A stretch of 60,442 bases of DNA from Paenibacillus solanacearum (GTDB taxonomy: Bacteria; Bacillota; Bacilli; Paenibacillales; NBRC-103111): contig NZ_CAJVAS010000037.1 in assembly GCF_910593845.1 (NCBI RefSeq), positions 1 through 60,442 on the forward strand, in the 5' to 3' direction. Both the position numbers and the translations under genes were made by a program. Below the pieces are notes generated by a model. It did no database searches. It was given only the letters and a program-made list of their open reading frames with translations, and had not been told where the DNA came from. Below, in pieces: positions 7,081 through 13,731 of the stretch; position 1 is the first letter of the stretch; every line of letters starts with the position of its first letter.

Positions 7081-7541
7081 ACAAGGCCATTAGCCCGTTT
7101 GGCATTCTCGTTCTGTTTTGCTTGAAGAAAGCGTTTTCTCCATTGCATCAAGTTATAATGATAATAAAGCTTCCTCGATTTCTTTCCACTTTTTGAACCG
7201 GGCTGGAATCCTCTTATGCCATACCGTAGCGATTTTTTCCCAATGCTCCATTCGTCTGAAACAAAACCATAACATAGTTCTGCTGCAACTGCTTTCCATT
7301 CCTCTTCTGGTAAAGGATTAATTGAATGATAGTCTCTACAAAAAGTAAAAATGCCATTTAAATCTAATGCTATGTAACCCTCGGTTCCTGCGCCATCAGT
7401 CCAATCCACCGAGGCAGCCACTTCACCAGTTGGATGAAATATTAACTGTTCTACCCAATAAGAATTGTAGCAATTACCTACTAAGCTTAAGGCTGGCAAA
7501 CTTTTAATTATTTCATCTGTGACTGAGTATATAGAACGCAA
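7059..7541 (-). CDS. Uncharacterised protein with a repeat-derived C-terminus
   Basis: 160 residues with a possible TTG start at 7541 that lacks a convincing ribosome-binding site; the native start may have been lost. The body (YNSYWVEQLIFHPTGEVAAS, VDWTDGAGTEGYIALDLNG, INPLPEEEWKAVAAELCYGF) looks like a normal soluble protein. I do not recognise the family. The last residues, VTGTVVK, are encoded by the right arm of repeat unit F. Alternatively this is a decaying gene whose original end was replaced. Confidence 0.55.
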   Translation of the reverse strand: MRSIYSVTDEIIKSLPALSLVGNCYNSYWVEQLIFHPTGEVAASVDWTDGAGTEGYIALDLNGIFTFCRDYHSINPLPEEEWKAVAAELCYGFVSDEWSIGKKSLRYGIRGFQPGSKSGKKSRKLYYHYNLMQWRKRFLQAKQNENAKRANGLVTGTVVK

Positions 7542-7618
7542 TTAATAAACCAACAACGCTAGAACAATCGCCAAATCGGGTAATGAAACGTAACAACGAA
7601 GCCGAGGTGGCGATAAAA

Positions 7619-8280
7619 ATGAATAACGACGAAATCAAGCGATTGAATGCAGCGATGAAAGATACAACAGATAAACGTCTGTATGAAAGGATTCTAGCCG
7701 TCCGCCTACGTCTGGAAGGACATTCATTTACGGAAATCGGCGATTTGCTTGGTCGGATTCGTCAAACCGTCAGTATCTATTGGCAGAGTTGTCAAGAACA
7801 GGGCCTGGCCGGTCTAGAAAGAGGGGTCTCGCCTGGACAACCACCAAAGCTCAAGGAAGATCAACGCCATCAATTGGCCGCTATGCTAGAGCAACAGCAG
7901 CCAGCGATGTGGACTTCGAAGCCCGCTATACCTGGACGCTGCCGCTAGTGGCGGCGTGGATCAAGCGGCAGTTTGGCGTCACTATGAGTGTGCGCGGCAT
8001 AAGCGCGATGCTCAAACGAATGAACATCAGCTTCACCAAAGCGACCTATACGCTTGCCAAAGCCGACGAGCAGGCGCAGGCGTTCTTTCGTAAGTATACC
8101 TTTGCATAGCTCAAGAAGCAGACGGAAGCCGAAGCGATCGATCATCTACTGTTTGAAGACGAATCCATGATTCGTTCTTATCAAGTGCTGCAGTACAACT
8201 GGTTTCCGTGTGGAAAGCAGGCAAATTCATGAAGCGAATCAACCAGAACTCCATGGAAACGATTGATCGTCTTTATAGAA
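7619..8280 (+). pseudogene. IS630-type transposase relic
   Basis: Starts at ATG 7619 behind GAGGTGG. An N-terminal helix-turn-helix region is visible (ERILAVRLRLEGHSFTEIGD, RQTVSIYWQSCQEQGLAGLE). The frame then shifts near 7900 into ARYTWTLPLVAAWIKRQFGV, reaches a TAG after KYTFA, and shifts again after FEDESMIRSYQVLQ. The catalytic second Asp and Glu are missing because the sequence stops at about 8280, where a left arm of the dispersed repeat (CTGCCCTTTAGTTCAGTG) begins. Confidence 0.8.
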
Positions 8281-8281
8281 T

Positions 8282-8496
8282 GCTGCCCTTTAGTTCAGTG
8301 AAAAAATGCCCCATAGCTACGGGCTACAGGGCTAAGGTTTATATTTAAAAAGGGGGTCAACTCTTATTATAGGCTACAATTATTAATACAAGGTGAAAGG
8401 ATGATTTCAAGTTTATTACAAATTACTGTTCAATGAGCATTAAAGAGGCGTTGTCCTTTTGGCAGCTCCACGCTATCGTTCCCGTCAGTTAATCAA
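8282..8496 (+). repeat. Dispersed hairpin repeat, half-arm and unit G
   Basis: A left-arm-like CTGCCCTTTAGTTCAGTG (8283-8300) truncates the transposase relic. Unit G follows: left-arm-like ATTACTGTTCAATGAGC (8422-8438), a weak hairpin (about 8444-8468), and right arm GCTATCGTTCCCGTCAGTTA, ending TCAAG (8472-8496). The stop codon of the next minus-strand gene fragment (8493-8495) lies inside the right arm. 8300-8420 holds nothing recognisable. Confidence 0.55.
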
Positions 8497-8624
8497 GACC
8501 CTTTAAAAGCCAATAAATCTTTTGTGTTAATATGTTTAATATCAGAAATTTGCCCACTTGTAAGCATCTCATAAAGACCGTCCCATCCAAATAGGGCAAC
8601 AGCGGTCAAACTTCTGTGTATTGA
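8493..8624 (-). pseudogene. Short C-terminal gene fragment, unknown family
   Basis: An open minus-strand frame of about 43 codons reads RSLTAVALFGWDGLYEMLTS, then GQISDIKHINTKDLLAFKGS and stop. Composition looks like real protein. No start or ribosome-binding site remains; upstream is the promoter of the TetR remnant. I do not recognise it. The stop is supplied by repeat unit G. Confidence 0.4.
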
Positions 8625-8649
8625 CATTTAATTACACGTAATCTATAGT
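8621..8649 (+). promoter_or_regulatory. Strong sigma-A-type promoter
   Basis: TTGACA (8621-8626), a 17-base spacer, TATAGT (8644-8649). It faces the TetR remnant at 8700 and is followed directly by a candidate operator. Confidence 0.7.
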
Positions 8650-8651
8650 AA

Positions 8652-8675
8652 AATGAAAGCAAGTACTTACATTAA
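8652..8675. promoter_or_regulatory. Candidate TetR-type operator 1
   Basis: AATGAAAGCAAGTACTTACA followed by TTAA is an imperfect palindrome centred on AAGTACTT, just past the -10 box. Operator 2 at 8845-8870 shares AATGAAAG and CTTAC/CTTTCATT. Confidence 0.5.
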
Positions 8676-8699
8676 GAGCAAACTCATGACTGCTAATCC

Positions 8700-8795
8700 A
8701 AAGAAATCGCGTTAGCTGCCCGTGTGAACAAAGTCACTTTATTTCGCCGTTTTCGAACGAAAGAAAAACGGCTTGTGGCCGCATTCGCCCCTTAG
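8700..8795 (+). pseudogene. TetR-family regulator, helix-turn-helix remnant
   Basis: Translation gives KEIALAARVNKVTLFRRFRT followed by KEKRLVAAFAP and TAG. This is the DNA-binding helix-turn-helix stretch of TetR regulators (compare the common VxxxTLFRHFxSKEKL pattern). Sequence before and after is lost. It lies between a strong promoter with an operator and a terminator, so it is a deleted regulator gene, probably once controlling the dehalogenase. Confidence 0.75.
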
Positions 8796-8814
8796 TTATT
8801 GGTTTTTCTAGAAC

Positions 8815-8836
8815 AGCTCCGAAAGGGGCTTTTCTT
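8815..8836 (+). terminator. Terminator after the TetR remnant
   Basis: AGCTCC and GGGGCT pair around a GAAA tetraloop, followed by TTTTCTT. It separates the TetR remnant from the dehalogenase promoter. Confidence 0.7.
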
Positions 8837-8870
8837 ATAATACAAATGAAAGTATGTGCTTACTTTCATT
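8836..8870 (+). promoter_or_regulatory. Dehalogenase -10 box and candidate operator 2
   Basis: TATAAT at 8836-8841 has no good -35 at normal spacing. Directly after it lies AATGAAAGTA..TACTTTCATT (8845-8870), a palindrome with 10-base arms related to operator 1. Placement just past the -10 fits repression. Confidence 0.55.
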
Positions 8871-8922
8871 TTATGTAGGCATTTACATATAACAATCTAA
8901 CAAATGAAAGGTGAGATTCCGA

Positions 8923-9801
8923 ATGGTTACACCGTCTTTTCCCTACGAAAAAAAGCGCAAACGAGTGCTTGGTCTAGAGATGGCCTACGTAGACGAAGGA
9001 AGTGGCGATCCGATTGTCTTCCTACACGGCAACCCTACATCCTCTTATCTCTGGCGTAAAATTGTTCCTTATGCTCAAGATTTCGGTCGTTGCATTGCTC
9101 CTGACCTCATAGGCATGGGGGATTCCGAGAAAATTCCTCATAGTGGTTCCGACACATACACCTTTGTAGAGAATCGTCGCTATCTCGATGCCCTTTTGGA
9201 TCAACTTGGTGTTCGCAAGCGGGTTACTTTTGTGGTACACGATTGGGGCTCGGCCCTTGGATTTGATTGGGCGTACCGCCATCCGGGGGCCGTTAAAGGA
9301 ATCACCTACATGGAGGGAATCATAAAACCTCGTAGTTGGAGCGAGATCCCGGAACGGGGACGGAAAATTTTTCAGGCATTACGATCCGAGGAAGGTGAAC
9401 AAATGGTGTTAGAACACAACTCTTTCATCGAGACTAACCTTCCAATCGGTATTCTGCGTAAGTTGACGGAGGAAGAAATGACTGAATATCGTAGGCCATT
9501 TTCGCTGCCTGGCGAAGGACGCCGTCCCACGTTAACCTGGCCGCGACAACTTCCATTTGATGGAGACCCGGCTGATGTGGCGGACATCGTTACCACATAC
9601 GGGGAGTGGCTGGCACAGAGCTCGGTCCCGAAACTCTTCATCAACTGTGAGCCGGGCACTATGCCGATATCTCATGTTGAGTTCTGCCGTACCTGGCCAA
9701 TGCAAACGGAGATCACCGTACGTGGACTACATTATCCCCAGGAAGATTCGCCTCATGAAATTGGCGAGGCGCTTGCTGCCTGGTTAAAAGATTTAACATA
9801 G
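8923..9801 (+). CDS. Haloalkane dehalogenase (alpha/beta hydrolase)
   Basis: 292 residues from ATG 8923, chosen over a GTG at 8911 because AAAGGTGAG lies seven bases upstream. The family triad is visible: nucleophile Asp107 in VVHDWGSALGF, Glu131 in TYMEGI, and His270 in GLHYPQEDSP. Asn37 (HGNPTSS) and Trp108 would bind the halide. This spacing matches the LinB/DhaA (HLD-II) subgroup. The family cleaves carbon-halogen bonds to give an alcohol and halide; the natural substrate is unknown. A remnant of a TetR regulator and two related operators lie upstream, so expression may now be constitutive. Confidence 0.88.
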   Translation: MVTPSFPYEKKRKRVLGLEMAYVDEGSGDPIVFLHGNPTSSYLWRKIVPYAQDFGRCIAPDLIGMGDSEKIPHSGSDTYTFVENRRYLDALLDQLGVRKRVTFVVHDWGSALGFDWAYRHPGAVKGITYMEGIIKPRSWSEIPERGRKIFQALRSEEGEQMVLEHNSFIETNLPIGILRKLTEEEMTEYRRPFSLPGEGRRPTLTWPRQLPFDGDPADVADIVTTYGEWLAQSSVPKLFINCEPGTMPISHVEFCRTWPMQTEITVRGLHYPQEDSPHEIGEALAAWLKDLT

Positions 9802-9882
9802 CCGTTAAGGACCTTATAGGGACGGGTTAAAATTGAAATAGCAGATTGCTTGCTTGTAATGACAGCGATTGCTCTAGCTGAC

Positions 9883-9912
9883 GGAGAAGCAGGTCGCCGC
9901 GGCGCCTGCTCC
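9883..9912 (+). repeat. Hairpin repeat H with CCGCGG centre
   Basis: GGAG..GCAGGTCGCC/GGCGCCTGCTCC folds into a strong stem. GCAGGTCGCCGCGGCGCCTG and the following CTCC are identical to the hairpin at 17573-17599. AGCTGACGG beside it is only loosely like the right arm of the dispersed repeat. It sits between the convergent dehalogenase and murD genes and may terminate both. Confidence 0.5.
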
Positions 9913-9925
9913 AATGGTAATCATT

Positions 9926-11257
9926 TTAACTCTTTCCCTCCGACCGATGCAGCGCCCCAACCAGCTCTACAAAGTGACGCCCGCGCTCTTCGAAGTTACG
10001 GTATTGATCAAAGGCAGTGCATGCAGGACTCAGCAGCACAGTGTCGCCGGGTGCGGCCAGCTTGTGTGCCTGCGCCACTGCCTCAGCTAGACCTTCGCAG
10101 CGGACAATAGGCGGGCAGCCCGGCACTCTGCGCGCCGCGGCTTCGATTTGATCGGCTGCTTCACCGATCAACAGCAGCACCTTGACATGATCCGGCAGCA
10201 GCCGAGCCAGCTCATCGAACGGGACTTTCTTATCCCGTCCGCCGGCGATTAGCAGCACCCGGCCCACATGCGCGCTCAGCGCAGCGACAGTACGGGCGGG
10301 GCTGGAGCCGATTGAATTGTTGTAATAGTGCACGTCCCCCACAGTGGCCACCCACTGATTCCGGTGCTCCACACCGACGAAGTTGCGCACGGCCTCCAGG
10401 ATGGCCTCATCCGGCACGGTCCCCCGCACAGCGCTCATGGCAGCCATCACGTTTTCCACGTTGTACCACCCCGGCAAACGAATGTCGCTGATCGGCAGCA
10501 GACCGTCGATCACCCCATCGTGGACCGTGTGCCCGCCGAAATATTTGGTTCGCCCCCGCCCGCGCAGTGCGGCGGTTACCGGATTATCGGCGTTTAAGAC
10601 GGCAACGTCGTCAACTGTTTGGAAATCCAGCAGGCGGCGCTTGGCGGCAATATATTCATCCATGTCGCGGTGCCAGTCGAGGTGATTGGGCGAGAGGTTG
10701 GTCATCACTGCCACATGGGGAGAGCGCGTCATGTCCATCAACTGGAAGCTGGACAGCTCGACCACGCACGCATCCAGCGGCGACATCTCGCCCGCGCGCG
10801 TCAGCAGCGGCGTGCCAATGTTGCCGCCCACATGTACCGTACGCCCCCCGTCAGCCAGCATGTCTGCGATCAGCGACGTGGTCGTGGTTTTACCGTCCGA
10901 ACCGGTCACGCCAAAAATGGGACAAGGGCACAGTGCAAAGAACTCCTCCATCTCACTGGTTACACGGCTGCCGCCAGCACGGGCCGAGTCCAGCACCGGA
11001 TGGTCTGGGCGCATACCCGGAGTGCGGAACACCACGTCGCCCCCAACGCGATCCAAATAATGGTCCCCTAGGTGCAACTCGACGCCTAGATCGTCCCACT
11101 CCTCCCTCGGCAAGGCTGGATTGCGGTCGCATACGGTGACTCTCGCCCCGGCGGAGCACAGCATACGAATCAGCGGTGAATTGCTGACTCCGGCGCCGAT
11201 GACGGTCACATCCCGACCGGCCAGCGATTGGGTATAGGTATTAAAAGCAGGATTCAT
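9926..11257 (-). CDS. murD: UDP-N-acetylmuramoylalanine-D-glutamate ligase (MurD), orphan copy
   Basis: 443 residues from ATG 11257, with CGGAGGTG upstream. Three-domain Mur ligase: an N-terminal Rossmann part (VTVIGAGVSNSPLIRML), the ATP-binding loop VTGSDGKTTTTSLI, the central NLSPNHLDWH motif and the C-terminal AGGRDKKVPFDEL. It would add D-glutamate to UDP-MurNAc-L-Ala in the cytoplasm. It is not in a cell-wall gene cluster; neighbours are a dehalogenase and an oxidoreductase. Base composition is visibly GC-richer than its AT-rich flanks, suggesting transfer. It could be a second MurD or a MurD-like ligase with another substrate. Confidence 0.88.
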   Translation of the reverse strand: MNPAFNTYTQSLAGRDVTVIGAGVSNSPLIRMLCSAGARVTVCDRNPALPREEWDDLGVELHLGDHYLDRVGGDVVFRTPGMRPDHPVLDSARAGGSRVTSEMEEFFALCPCPIFGVTGSDGKTTTTSLIADMLADGGRTVHVGGNIGTPLLTRAGEMSPLDACVVELSSFQLMDMTRSPHVAVMTNLSPNHLDWHRDMDEYIAAKRRLLDFQTVDDVAVLNADNPVTAALRGRGRTKYFGGHTVHDGVIDGLLPISDIRLPGWYNVENVMAAMSAVRGTVPDEAILEAVRNFVGVEHRNQWVATVGDVHYYNNSIGSSPARTVAALSAHVGRVLLIAGGRDKKVPFDELARLLPDHVKVLLLIGEAADQIEAAARRVPGCPPIVRCEGLAEAVAQAHKLAAPGDTVLLSPACTAFDQYRNFEERGRHFVELVGALHRSEGKS

Positions 11258-11365
11258 AAGCACCTCCGCTTTAAAAATGTCATTACATAAAATATACCAC
11301 AAATTGGAACTGATTCTTTTAACACAGTTTTATTTTAATGCGGATCGGTTAGATTTTCCCTTGCG

Positions 11366-12367
11366 TTACTTTATTCGTATGACTATTTTTCCTTTGGCGC
11401 TTCCGCTTTCAAGGTGGTGAAATGCTTGCCCGGTATCTTTCAAATGATACACCCGATCCATAACAGGCTTAATATCGCCTCTTTCAATCCATTCCTTGAT
11501 AACCTTTAATTGTGCTCCGCTCGATTTCATAAAAAGGAAGTGATACCTCGTATGGCTCTTCTTCTCAAGAGCTGTAATCTTACGGCTAGCAATGGATAAA
11601 ATCGCCGTTTTCATCCAACCCAGTTTTGCCTCTTTTCCAAATCTTGTGTTTGGCATGCCGGAGATCGATACGATTTGCCCACCTGGCTTCAGTATGCGGA
11701 AAGATTTTTCCAAGACTGCTCCTCCTAAAGTATCAAAAACAGCGTCGTAGCCGGTAAGCACATCTTCGAAATTCTCTTTTTTATAATTAATGATCAGATC
11801 AGCCCCCAACGATTTGACCAATTCATAACCTTTATCGCTTGCTGTTGTGGCAACAAAAGCTCCCATCCGTTTGGCCAACTGGATCGCGAAGGTGCCCACG
11901 CCTCCCGAACCTGCATGAATCAAGATTTTTTGGCCTTTTTGAAGATCTAAAATATCACGAAAAGCCTGATAAGTCGTGAGTCCAACGAGCGGAATAGATG
12001 CCGCCTCTTCAAAGCTTAGATTTTGCGGTTTCAACGAAATATCTTCCTCATGAACAGCAATAAATTCGGCTAAGGTGCCTATTCGGTTTTTGCGGGGTCT
12101 CCCGTAAACTTCATCTCCAGGCTTAAATGTATTTACCCGTTTGCCAACTTTGACTACAACCCCCGAAAAATCATTTCCTAAGATTAAAGGAAACTTGTAA
12201 TTCAGCAGGAACTTCATTTTCCCTTCCTTAATTTTGAAATCAATAGGATTTAAGCTGGTCGCGTGAATTTCCACTAGCACATCATGTTCACCGATAGAAG
12301 GCAGTGGTTGTTCTGTCATAACGAACGGGACATTTTTCCCGTATTTCTCAATAATGATGGCTTTCAT
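11366..12367 (-). CDS. Zinc-independent MDR-family NADPH:quinone oxidoreductase
   Basis: 333 residues. The medium-chain dehydrogenase/reductase fold is shown by the N-terminal GroES-like part (LVEIHATSLNPIDFKIKEG, FPLILGNDFSGVVVKVG) and the nucleotide-binding motif HAGSGGVGTFAIQLAKRMGA. Zinc-ligand cysteines are absent, as in quinone reductase-type members. It lies directly downstream of an ArsR-type repressor gene on the same strand, and a GTTTAAAC palindrome sits before each of the two genes, so the repressor probably controls both. Confidence 0.85.
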   Translation of the reverse strand: MKAIIIEKYGKNVPFVMTEQPLPSIGEHDVLVEIHATSLNPIDFKIKEGKMKFLLNYKFPLILGNDFSGVVVKVGKRVNTFKPGDEVYGRPRKNRIGTLAEFIAVHEEDISLKPQNLSFEEAASIPLVGLTTYQAFRDILDLQKGQKILIHAGSGGVGTFAIQLAKRMGAFVATTASDKGYELVKSLGADLIINYKKENFEDVLTGYDAVFDTLGGAVLEKSFRILKPGGQIVSISGMPNTRFGKEAKLGWMKTAILSIASRKITALEKKSHTRYHFLFMKSSGAQLKVIKEWIERGDIKPVMDRVYHLKDTGQAFHHLESGSAKGKIVIRIK

Positions 12368-12391
12368 TTAAAATCACTCCATTTATGATTA

Positions 12392-12405
12392 TTCGTTTAA
12401 ACAAA
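12392..12405. promoter_or_regulatory. Candidate ArsR operator before the oxidoreductase
   Basis: TTCGTTTAAACAAA centres on the palindrome GTTTAAAC, 25 bases upstream of the oxidoreductase start. A related site is at 12811-12826. Confidence 0.45.
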
Positions 12406-12462
12406 TGGACCAATTAGGCAAAGTGAGTTTTCCTTCCGTATTCCCTTTAAGCCTTTGGGTAG

Positions 12463-12786
12463 TCACTGGGGCCCATTGCACTCGGCTTCAACGGCAGTAA
12501 TTAATAATTTGAGCTGTTCAATCGGTTTACGGACAGTCAGTACATAATAATTTTCTACGCCTTTTTTTTCGGATTGAATAAAGCCTGATTGTTTCAACAC
12601 CTTCAAATGATGAGAGACAGCCGGTCTAGACAAATTGATATGGCCTGATATAGCGTTCACATGAAGTCCCGATTTATTCTGAGCCAGCAGCATAATAATC
12701 GCCTGACGGTTTTCGTCGGTTAGCACTTCCAATAGAGGAATGCAATCTTTGAATTGTTGCAAAATATGCTCGGTTCGCTCGCTCAT
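12463..12786 (-). CDS. ArsR-family winged-helix transcriptional repressor
   Basis: 107 residues from ATG 12786, or three more from a GTG at 12795; AGAAAGAG is upstream. The winged helix covers about residues 15-90: LLEVLTDENRQAIIMLL, then the recognition helix INLSRPAVSHHLKVLKQSGF and the wing KKGVENYYVL. No metal-binding CxC pair is seen at the recognition helix, so a non-metal signal is likely. It precedes the oxidoreductase with 95 bases between. Confidence 0.85.
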   Translation of the reverse strand: MSERTEHILQQFKDCIPLLEVLTDENRQAIIMLLAQNKSGLHVNAISGHINLSRPAVSHHLKVLKQSGFIQSEKKGVENYYVLTVRKPIEQLKLLITAVEAECNGPQ

Positions 12787-12810
12787 ATGATTCACTCTTT
12801 CTGTTCATTG

Positions 12811-12826
12811 GTTTAATCATTTAAAC
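12811..12826. promoter_or_regulatory. Candidate ArsR operator before arsR-like gene
   Basis: GTTTAATCATTTAAAC is a near-perfect palindrome 25 bases upstream of the regulator start. On the minus strand TATAAT (12830-12835) lies next to it, so binding would block the gene's own promoter. Confidence 0.5.
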
Positions 12827-12834
12827 ATAATTAT

Positions 12835-12867
12835 AACCTTGTGCTTAATAAAATCAAGCACAAGGTT
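12835..12867. repeat. Perfect 12-bp inverted repeat
   Basis: AACCTTGTGCTT and AAGCACAAGGTT flank nine bases just upstream of the ArsR-gene promoter. It lacks a T-run, so it is either a terminator of upstream transcription or a binding site. Confidence 0.5.
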
Positions 12868-12900
12868 AAAGCCCTTGGTAAGAGAGGCCAACCCTGCCTT

Positions 12901-12931
12901 GCCCGTAGAGGCACTGAACCGGTGAAGGTTC
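12901..12931 (+). repeat. 31-bp block shared with the IS630 transposase gene
   Basis: GCCCGTAGAGGCACTGAACC and the next 11 bases match 4112-4142 inside the IS630 transposase frame with two mismatches. It contains the small palindrome GAACC..GGTTC. ACGTTCCC a few bases later is like the right arm of the dispersed repeat. Confidence 0.5.
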
Positions 12932-12994
12932 AAACCGACGTTCCCTATTGATTATAATTCATTTACCCAATCTGTAGCTTCCTTTTTAAAATTT

Positions 12995-13051
12995 AATGAG
13001 GCCGCTGAATTAATTCCATGGCGGCCTCATTACGCTATAATTCCCCGTTGG
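12995..13051 (+). repeat. Dispersed hairpin repeat, unit I
   Basis: Hairpin AATGAGGCCGC/GCGGCCTCATT (perfect 11-bp stem, 12995-13031) followed by the right arm ACGCTATAATTCCCCGTTGG (13032-13051). It lies about 75 bases past the stop of the minus-strand GNAT gene. Confidence 0.65.
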
Positions 13052-13127
13052 ATAATTTCCTTTAAACCTTGATTTTCTTTCTTACCAATTGGCGTACTAA
13101 ATGTAATGAAGGATATCCCGATTTAAA

Positions 13128-13595
13128 CTATAAATCCTTGTAATAGATTTTGGTCATATCCCCCATCACCATGGGTGCTGTTTCCATGAATGTCCATCCT
13201 GTATTTTCATAGTATTCGTTATCATTTGTAGAGATAAGATATAATTTAGTAAAACCTAACTTTTGAACCACTTTGATGATGTGATTTTGTAATAAAATAT
13301 CTATTCCTTGATCCTGCATATCTTTTTTAACAAATAAATTCGTCATCCACGGGAACAAATCTTGTCTGCAACGCAAATCATTTGTCCAGATTGCTATCGT
13401 ACCGACCAATCTGTCACCAGAAAGCGCGATATACGTCAAAGGAACTCGATCGTGTTGAGCAGTATGAATAGTGGTGTACTTCATATTTTCTTTCGATTGG
13501 TATTTTCCCCATTTGTGCCAAAACCATTCACTTACTTCATCTACATACTCCATCCGATCTGCCAAATTAACGATTTGAATATCCATACTTTTCAT
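13128..13595 (-). CDS. GNAT family N-acetyltransferase, divergent from the ECF sigma gene
   Basis: 155 residues from ATG 13595; GGAGG lies three bases before it, so the ATG at 13586 is an alternative. The GNAT core is recognisable: YIALSGDRLVGTIAIW (beta strands), LFVKKDMQDQGIDILLQNHI in place of the acetyl-CoA loop, and LISTNDNEYYENTGWTF near the end. The loop reads DQGIDI rather than Q/RxxGxG/A, which is unusual. The upstream region carries an ECF-type promoter identical in layout to that of the divergent sigma gene, so it is a likely target of that sigma factor. Confidence 0.8.
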   Translation of the reverse strand: MKSMDIQIVNLADRMEYVDEVSEWFWHKWGKYQSKENMKYTTIHTAQHDRVPLTYIALSGDRLVGTIAIWTNDLRCRQDLFPWMTNLFVKKDMQDQGIDILLQNHIIKVVQKLGFTKLYLISTNDNEYYENTGWTFMETAPMVMGDMTKIYYKDL

Positions 13596-13625
13596 CAACC
13601 TCCATAATTTTTCGACTTCACCACA

Positions 13626-13654
13626 TTAGACACGCGAAAGCCACAGAAAGCCAC
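13626..13654 (-). promoter_or_regulatory. ECF-type promoter, leftward
   Basis: On the minus strand GTGGCTTTC (from 13654) and GTGTCTAA (from 13633 to 13626) are 21 bases apart start to start. Both elements and the spacing equal those of the rightward promoter. It points to the GNAT gene. Confidence 0.65.
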
Positions 13655-13682
13655 TTATCAGAAAAAAAAAAAAAAATGAATT

Positions 13683-13711
13683 GTGGCTTTTTCCTCTCGC
13701 CAGGTGTCTAA
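13683..13711 (+). promoter_or_regulatory. ECF-type promoter, rightward
   Basis: GTGGCTTTTTCC at 13683 and GTGTCTAA at 13704-13711, 21 bases start to start. The GTCTAA core resembles the -10 element of many ECF promoters (CGTCTA). It lies 20 bases ahead of the sigma gene, implying autoregulation. A run of 15 A lies between the two divergent promoters. Confidence 0.65.
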
Positions 13712-13731
13712 TATATGGAAGGAGGTAATAA

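Noticed and set aside
10567..11139. Plus-strand frames opposite murD
   Set aside because: Arg/Pro-rich shadow of a GC-rich gene; MurD motifs on the minus strand settle the matter.
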